From: a virus
DNA: 23,496 nucleotides
IMG/VR virus record: IMGVR_UViG_3300030107_006487
Span: 1 to 23,496 of that record
Reading direction: 5' to 3' (one strand)
The notes beneath the pieces are model-generated. The model ran no database searches. It worked only from the letters and a program-made list of their open reading frames with translations, and was not told the origin of the DNA. Shown here piece after piece: positions 20,522 through 23,496 of the stretch (position 1 is the stretch's first letter; each line of letters begins with the position of its first letter). The position numbers and the translations under genes were made by a program.

Positions 20522-20974
20522 TTATTTGATTGAGCACTTTTTAATTACCCCATCGTTTTGATAACTCTCTGGCATACATTTAATAATACTATTTTTCATG
20601 GCATCTTCTCCTCCTTGTTCTTCCTCTCGCCAATGAGTCTGCTCTACTTCTGGGGCGAATTCCCTTTCAACAATGCTTAGTTTTCCGTCTACATTATCAA
20701 GCCAATAAACCCCATTATCAAAATTATTAGTATGTGCTCGGCTATAAATATTTATGCCACAAGATAGCTCACCCCCTAAAGCATTACAGATTATTTGCGT
20801 TAGTCGTGCTAGTGCATAACATGCGTCTTCTGCCCCTCGCATCCCTAATTCATTGTGTGCATCTAAAAAACTCTGCACACTATCTCGCCCACCATTCCAA
20901 TGTAAATAAATGCACGGGGTATTCTCTTTTTCTACATACTGATCTTTTATTGCTATTACTGCTCTATTTCCCAT
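20522..20974 (-). CDS. Conserved phage protein (MGNRAVI...LHWNGGRDS type)
   Basis: 150 residues from ATG 20974, which has AAAGGAGATCACAAA upstream; an in-frame start at 21016 lies inside the promoter and is excluded. The opening MGNRAVIAIKDQ and CIYLHWNGGRDSVQSFLDA (about 20-38) recur in hypothetical proteins of many phages. ELSCGINIYSRAH and NGVYWLDNVDGK follow. No catalytic motif is recognised. It is expressed from the TTGACA-17-TATATT promoter at 21007-21035 under the shared operator and ends at a strong terminator. The function is unknown. Confidence 0.75.
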   Translation of the reverse strand: MGNRAVIAIKDQYVEKENTPCIYLHWNGGRDSVQSFLDAHNELGMRGAEDACYALARLTQIICNALGGELSCGINIYSRAHTNNFDNGVYWLDNVDGKLSIVEREFAPEVEQTHWREEEQGGEDAMKNSIIKCMPESYQNDGVIKKCSIK

Positions 20975-21006
20975 TTTGTGATCTCCTTTGTTGTTAAAGA
21001 AATTAA

Positions 21007-21035
21007 AATATACCATCTGTCAGCAAATATGTCAA
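21007..21035 (-). promoter_or_regulatory. Leftward consensus promoter with embedded operator (site b)
   Basis: Minus strand TTGACA (21035-21030), a 17-base spacer and TATATT (21012-21007). The spacer contains the complement of TGTCAGCAAATATG (21018-21031). The -35 box touches the first unit of the 19-bp tandem repeat (from 21034). Confidence 0.8.
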
Positions 21036-21103
21036 CCATAACCATATCAGGCAACCATAACCATATCATGCAACCATAACCATATCAGGCAACCATAACC
21101 ATA
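21034..21103 (+). repeat. 19-bp tandem repeats with AACCAT core, cluster B
   Basis: Three full units of AACCATAACCATATCAGGC (21034-21052, 21053-21071 with one T for G, 21072-21090) and a partial fourth (21091-21103). Each unit holds two AACCAT hexamers plus an ATCAGGC linker. They fill the gap between the divergent promoters of the MGNRAVI and ArdC genes. Confidence 0.95.
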
Positions 21104-21134
21104 ATGTCCATATTTCATCTTTCTATCTAGCTCC

Positions 21135-21171
21135 ACCTGGTTCTACCTGGTCTCGCCCTGGTAACACCTGG
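21135..21171 (+). repeat. ACCTGG repeats phased at 10-11 bp
   Basis: ACCTGG at 21135, ACCTGG at 21145, CCCTGG at 21156 and ACCTGG at 21166, so four copies one DNA helical turn apart on the same face. They form a GC-rich island in otherwise AT-rich DNA, upstream of the ArdC promoter. Confidence 0.8.
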
Positions 21172-21205
21172 CTGTATTAGAAAATGCTTATATAAAAAAT
21201 AAAGC

Positions 21206-21233
21206 TTGTATGTTAGCAAATATGCTGTATACT
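21206..21233 (+). promoter_or_regulatory. ArdC promoter with embedded operator (site c)
   Basis: TTGTAT (21206-21211), a 16-base spacer and TATACT (21228-21233). TGTTAGCAAATATG (21211-21224), one base different from the other operator copies, lies in the spacer. The leader carries AAAGGA before ATG 21267. Confidence 0.7.
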
Positions 21234-21266
21234 CTTAGATGTACACAATAACCAAAGGAAAAAAAA

Positions 21267-22145
21267 ATGACTAAAAGAAAAGAAAATTTAAATGAGTTAG
21301 CACAAAAAACCACTGACAAAATTATTGCAATTTTAGAAAGTGGATCTATGGATAACAATGCATGGTCTAAGGGTTGGATAGAACACAAGGGTTGTTACAA
21401 TGTCGTTACCAACACAATTTATAAAGGTTTTAACCAATTCACTTTATCAATGCTAGATTATGAAACACCGCAATATTCAACCTTTAAAGGATGGCAGTCT
21501 ATAGACTGTAAGATTAAAAAGGGAGAAAAAGGTCATAAAATACAAGTTTATAGTATTAACAAAAAAGAAGACAAAAAAACCGGAGAAGAAAAAACAATTT
21601 TATATTCTAATGTTGCTTATGTCTTTAATGCTCAACAAGTAGAAGGTGAAATTCCACCTTTTGAAAATTTTAAAAATCCTGAAAGCACAAATAATGAGAT
21701 AGAAAAATTTATTTCTAATTGTGATATTAATACAATACATAAATTTTCTAATAAAGCTTATTATACTCCATTGTATGATAATGTAACGATGCCAAAATTT
21801 GAGCAATTCAAAGGAAGTGTTGAATATTATGCAACATTATTTCATGAATATGCACATGCTACCGGTCATAAAGATAGATTAAACAGAAATATGAAAGGCG
21901 ATTTTGGCTCAAGTGATTATGCTTTTGAAGAATTAATCGCTGAATTATCAAGTGTCTTTACCATGCAACACTTAGGTTATTACGATACAGCAATTAGACA
22001 AGACCATTTAAAATATTTATCTAGTTGGCTAAAAGCTTTAAAAGATGATAATACTTTCATTATTAAAGCAATGTCTAAAGCTGTAAAAGCATCTGAGTAT
22101 TTAATTAATAAACAGATAAAAAAAGAAAATCAAAAAATCGCATAA
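21267..22145 (+). CDS. ardC: ArdC-like antirestriction protein (ssDNA-binding domain plus zinc metallopeptidase)
   Basis: 292 residues. The N-terminal part (about 15-125) shows the ArdC-type DNA-binding domain: DKIIAILESG...WSKGW, YNVVTNTIYKGFNQFTL, FKGWQSIDCKIKKGEKGHKI, then SNVAYVFNAQQVEG. The C-terminal part holds HEYAHATGH (193-201), the HExxH zinc site, and EELIAE (221-226), the third-ligand helix. ArdC proteins protect incoming DNA from restriction and bind single-stranded DNA. AAAGGA precedes ATG 21267. The stop codon lies in the first hexamer of repeat cluster C, so the gene end has been invaded by or built from the repeat. It is regulated by the shared operator in its promoter. Confidence 0.9.
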   Translation: MTKRKENLNELAQKTTDKIIAILESGSMDNNAWSKGWIEHKGCYNVVTNTIYKGFNQFTLSMLDYETPQYSTFKGWQSIDCKIKKGEKGHKIQVYSINKKEDKKTGEEKTILYSNVAYVFNAQQVEGEIPPFENFKNPESTNNEIEKFISNCDINTIHKFSNKAYYTPLYDNVTMPKFEQFKGSVEYYATLFHEYAHATGHKDRLNRNMKGDFGSSDYAFEELIAELSSVFTMQHLGYYDTAIRQDHLKYLSSWLKALKDDNTFIIKAMSKAVKASEYLINKQIKKENQKIA

Positions 22146-22170
22146 CCATAACCATAACCATAACCATATT
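22141..22170 (+). repeat. CATAAC hexamer array, cluster C
   Basis: Four CATAAC units followed by CATATT at 22141-22170, beginning inside the last codons of ardC. The array is identical to cluster D. Confidence 0.95.
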
Positions 22171-22193
22171 AAGCCCTCTAATGAGGGCTTTTT
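22171..22193 (+). terminator. ardC terminator, flanked by repeat arrays
   Basis: AAGCCCTC (22171-22178) / GAGGGCTT (22183-22190), a perfect 8-bp stem with a TAAT tetraloop, then TTTATTT. It lies exactly between clusters C and D. Confidence 0.9.
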
Positions 22194-22198
22194 ATTTG

Positions 22199-22228
22199 CA
22201 TAACCATAACCATAACCATAACCATATT
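22199..22228 (+). repeat. CATAAC hexamer array, cluster D
   Basis: A second copy of four CATAAC units plus CATATT, 58 bases from the start of cluster C and in the same orientation. The gene-free 22229-22366 stretch that follows is AT-rich and holds the TTTGCTTGGAGC direct repeats and a leftward terminator, nothing else that I can see. Confidence 0.95.
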
Positions 22229-22296
22229 GAAAAACGGCTTTATGTGAATGGATTTATATACATTTATATTTATATCTATCTTTATTAATAATTGAG

Positions 22297-22360
22297 TTTG
22301 CTTGGAGCGTTTGGAATAAAAAAAGCCCATCATATTGACGGGCTTCATTTTGCTTGGAGC
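22297..22360 (+). repeat. TTTGCTTGGAGC direct repeat around a terminator
   Basis: TTTGCTTGGAGC at 22297-22308 and again at 22349-22360, 52 bases apart, with the leftward terminator between them. The role is unknown. Confidence 0.75.
22316..22345 (-). terminator. Leftward intrinsic terminator
   Basis: AAGCCC (22323-22328) / GGGCTT (22340-22345) with an 11-base loop. Read leftward it is followed by a run of Ts (22324-22318). It ends the transcript of the 22367-22540 gene. Confidence 0.8.
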
Positions 22361-22366
22361 TTTTGA

Positions 22367-22540
22367 TTAATTATCATCATCCATGTTATATAGCTTGTTT
22401 AGAACTACTCTTAAGCTAACCATGATTTTTTCCATTCTATCATCTTCGGCTTTTAGCTCTTGAGCTAGATCATATAATCGGCCTTGCTCATGCTCCATTT
22501 CCTCAACAATACTCTCTAGTTTATCATATGCATCTGACAT
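22367..22540 (-). CDS. 57-residue acidic coiled-coil protein
   Basis: A short leftward ORF of 57 residues (MSDAYDKLESIVEEMEHEQG... ending NKLYNMDDDN). It is predicted to be one long amphipathic helix with heptad-like hydrophobics, so probably a dimeric coiled coil with an acidic end. TTGGAGACTAAAA precedes ATG 22540; that leader is nearly the same as the leader of the divergent gene at 22678. It has its own promoter with the shared operator (22576-22604) and a terminator 22 bases after the stop. No family is recognised. Confidence 0.7.
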   Translation of the reverse strand: MSDAYDKLESIVEEMEHEQGRLYDLAQELKAEDDRMEKIMVSLRVVLNKLYNMDDDN

Positions 22541-22575
22541 TTTTAGTCTCCAATATTTTGGTTTAAAGTATATAT

Positions 22576-22604
22576 ATTATATGACTATTTGCTGACAAAT
22601 ACAA
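22576..22604 (-). promoter_or_regulatory. Leftward promoter with perfect dyad operator (site d)
   Basis: Minus strand TTGTAT (22604-22599), a 17-base spacer and TATAAT (22581-22576). The spacer and -35 edge hold ATTTGTCAGCAAAT (22600-22587), a perfect ATTTG-4-CAAAT dyad that contains the shared operator. Confidence 0.8.
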
Positions 22605-22614
22605 GAAAAAAGAT

Positions 22615-22643
22615 TTGCAATGTCAGCAAATATTGATTAGAAT
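22615..22643 (+). promoter_or_regulatory. Rightward promoter with embedded operator (site e)
   Basis: TTGCAA (22615-22620), a 17-base spacer beginning TGTCAGCAAATATT (22621-22634), and TAGAAT (22638-22643). It drives the gene at 22678 and is divergent to site d. Confidence 0.8.
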
Positions 22644-22677
22644 TACTAGGTAATTCAAACAATATAGGAGACTAAAA

Positions 22678-23058
22678 ATGATTATTACAATGCAAGAACT
22701 AATAAGAGAAAATGAAACTTTAATGGAAATGGTAACACAGATAGAAGACGCAAGACTTCAAATGAGAATTGCTGAAGATACTGCATATCTAAAAAATTAT
22801 AAAGCTGATACAAAAGTATTTAATGATTTAAAAAAGAAACTTAGAACTCAGCTAGAAAACAGTTCAGCTTATCAAAGTAATTTAATTAAATTATGTGAGG
22901 CTGATACAGAAAATAAAGATATCGAAATTACTGACAGATTTTCGATAAGTGCATATAAAAAACAGAAACTAGATGATAAAGCAGTTGAGAAGTATTATCT
23001 AGATAATGATTTAGCACTTCCAATTATAATTAATTATACTAGCCAATTTAATGTATAG
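22678..23058 (+). CDS. Small phage protein with coiled coil
   Basis: 126 residues. The first half is helical and charged (MQELIRENETLMEMVTQIED, then RLQMRIAEDTAYLKNY and FNDLKKKLRTQLENS); the second half is a mixed domain ending LALPIIINYTSQFNV. ATAGGAGACTAAAA precedes ATG 22678; a second ATG lies four codons on. The leader matches that of the divergent 22367-22540 gene. It ends at the terminator at 23086. A similarity to Gp157-type phage proteins is possible but I cannot support it. Confidence 0.7.
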   Translation: MIITMQELIRENETLMEMVTQIEDARLQMRIAEDTAYLKNYKADTKVFNDLKKKLRTQLENSSAYQSNLIKLCEADTENKDIEITDRFSISAYKKQKLDDKAVEKYYLDNDLALPIIINYTSQFNV

Positions 23059-23085
23059 TTGAATAATTATCTTTGCTAAGATCTT

Positions 23086-23111
23086 AGCCCTCCTAGCGAG
23101 GGCTTTTTTTT
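23086..23111 (+). terminator. Intrinsic terminator ahead of terL
   Basis: AGCCCTC (23086-23092) / GAGGGCT (23098-23104), a perfect 7-bp stem with a CTAGC loop, followed by a run of Ts. The same AGCCCTC/GAGGGCT stem is used by the ardC terminator. The 175 bases to terL contain no convincing gene. Confidence 0.9.
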
Positions 23112-23286
23112 GTTTGCATAATGCTCCATGTATTAGAAGGCTCAATATACAATCCTAAATACTTTTTAAATAAAAAATATTTCATAAGGTGCGAAAAGCT
23201 TAGAACTTTATATACACACATAAAAACCAAGTTGCTCACACGCAGTATGGTGGAAAAAATTCTAGTAATCACTATAATGGAGGCTC

Positions 23287-23496
23287 ATGAAGACAGAACT
23301 GATGACCACAGAACAGATGAGGCTCGAAGTTGAAAAGCTTTGGATTCAACATATTAAACTTTGTCAAGATCATTTTTTATATTTTGTGCAAGAAGTCTGG
23401 CCCGATTTTGTTTGTAGAAAAGCCAAAAATGTAAAGGACTGGGGACATCACCAAATTATTGCTAAAGAATTTACCGATATCGCTGACCAAAGAAAA
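23287..23496 (+). CDS. terL: Terminase large subunit, N-terminal part (3' truncated)
   Basis: The frame is open to the window edge (70 residues). LWIQHIKLCQDHFLYFVQEV, then WPDFVCRK and WGHHQIIAKEFTDIADQRK, is the N-terminal region of phage large terminases just ahead of the Walker A motif, which lies beyond the window. TerL is the ATP-driven packaging motor and nuclease. GGAGG ends only 3 bases before ATG 23287; ATG 23302 and 23317 are in-frame alternatives. It is separated from terS by about 5 kb. Confidence 0.8.
   Translation, partial: MKTELMTTEQMRLEVEKLWIQHIKLCQDHFLYFVQEVWPDFVCRKAKNVKDWGHHQIIAKEFTDIADQRK

Noticed and set aside
21034-21103. Possible CRISPR array
   Set aside because: The 19-bp units are directly tandem without spacers, and no cas gene is present.
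23121-23333. 70-codon ORF between the last terminator and terL
   Set aside because: It overlaps the terL start, has no ribosome site and shows random-looking composition; terL at 23287 explains the end of this stretch.

Overview
The window is an AT-rich segment of a tailed double-stranded DNA bacteriophage genome. It runs from the end of a late (structural) operon, through a complete replication and DNA-modification module, to the start of the next packaging module. There are no ribosomal RNA genes, tRNAs or bacterial housekeeping operons that I can see. The family-A DNA polymerase, AEP-type primase, terminase subunits and many tiny dense genes with ATGA-type overlaps are phage hallmarks. The gene set (polymerase, SNF2-like helicase, AEP primase, nucleotide-sugar dehydrogenase, MT-A70 methylase) and the AT-richness resemble uncultured marine phages of alphaproteobacteria (SAR11-like hosts). 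The host assignment is inference only.

Layout. 1-374: end of a structural-region operon (C-terminus of a membrane-anchored small protein, then a Lys/Gly/Met-rich small protein). 377-2512: conserved marine-phage protein, truncated UDP-glucose dehydrogenase homologue and PD-(D/E)XK exonuclease, ending at a terminator. 2621-4021 (minus): SNF2-like helicase, fired from a promoter that overlaps the divergent promoter for the rightward replication operon. 4109-10547: coiled-coil protein, ssDNA-binding-like protein with an acidic KVPF tail, AEP primase, UvrD-like helicase, family-A DNA polymerase. 10544-12976: MT-A70 adenine methylase, PP-loop ATPase/PAPS-reductase-like protein and C5-cytosine methylase. 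Inside the last is a second, fully overlapping, SD-equipped ORF. 13029-14188: small unknown genes ending in a perfect 10-bp-stem terminator. 14258-15875: three genes including a protein that joins an integrase arm-binding-like domain to a GIY-YIG/T5orf172 nuclease domain. 15948-17385: five small unknown genes. 17660-18157: small terminase. 18159-23058: an accessory block, mostly leftward small genes plus VRR-NUC nuclease and ArdC-like antirestriction protein. 23287-end: N-terminus of the large terminase.

The accessory block between terS and terL is the most unusual part. Five promoters there carry the same TGTCAGCAAATAT-type operator exactly in the 16-17 bp spacer between -35 and -10, so the block looks like a single repressor-controlled regulon. 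It is also peppered with AACCAT (CATAAC) hexamer arrays, all in one orientation, including a 19-bp tandem array and two identical arrays flanking a terminator. An ACCTGG repeat set is phased at 10-11 bp. Elsewhere, at least three strong promoters sit so close to the start codon (terS, GIY-YIG fusion, SNF2 helicase) that their transcripts should be leaderless. Most other genes have good Shine-Dalgarno sites.

Working together: helicases, primase, SSB-like protein, polymerase and exonuclease replicate and recombine the genome. The two methylases, the PP-loop protein and ArdC probably protect it from host restriction. The terminase genes then start packaging.
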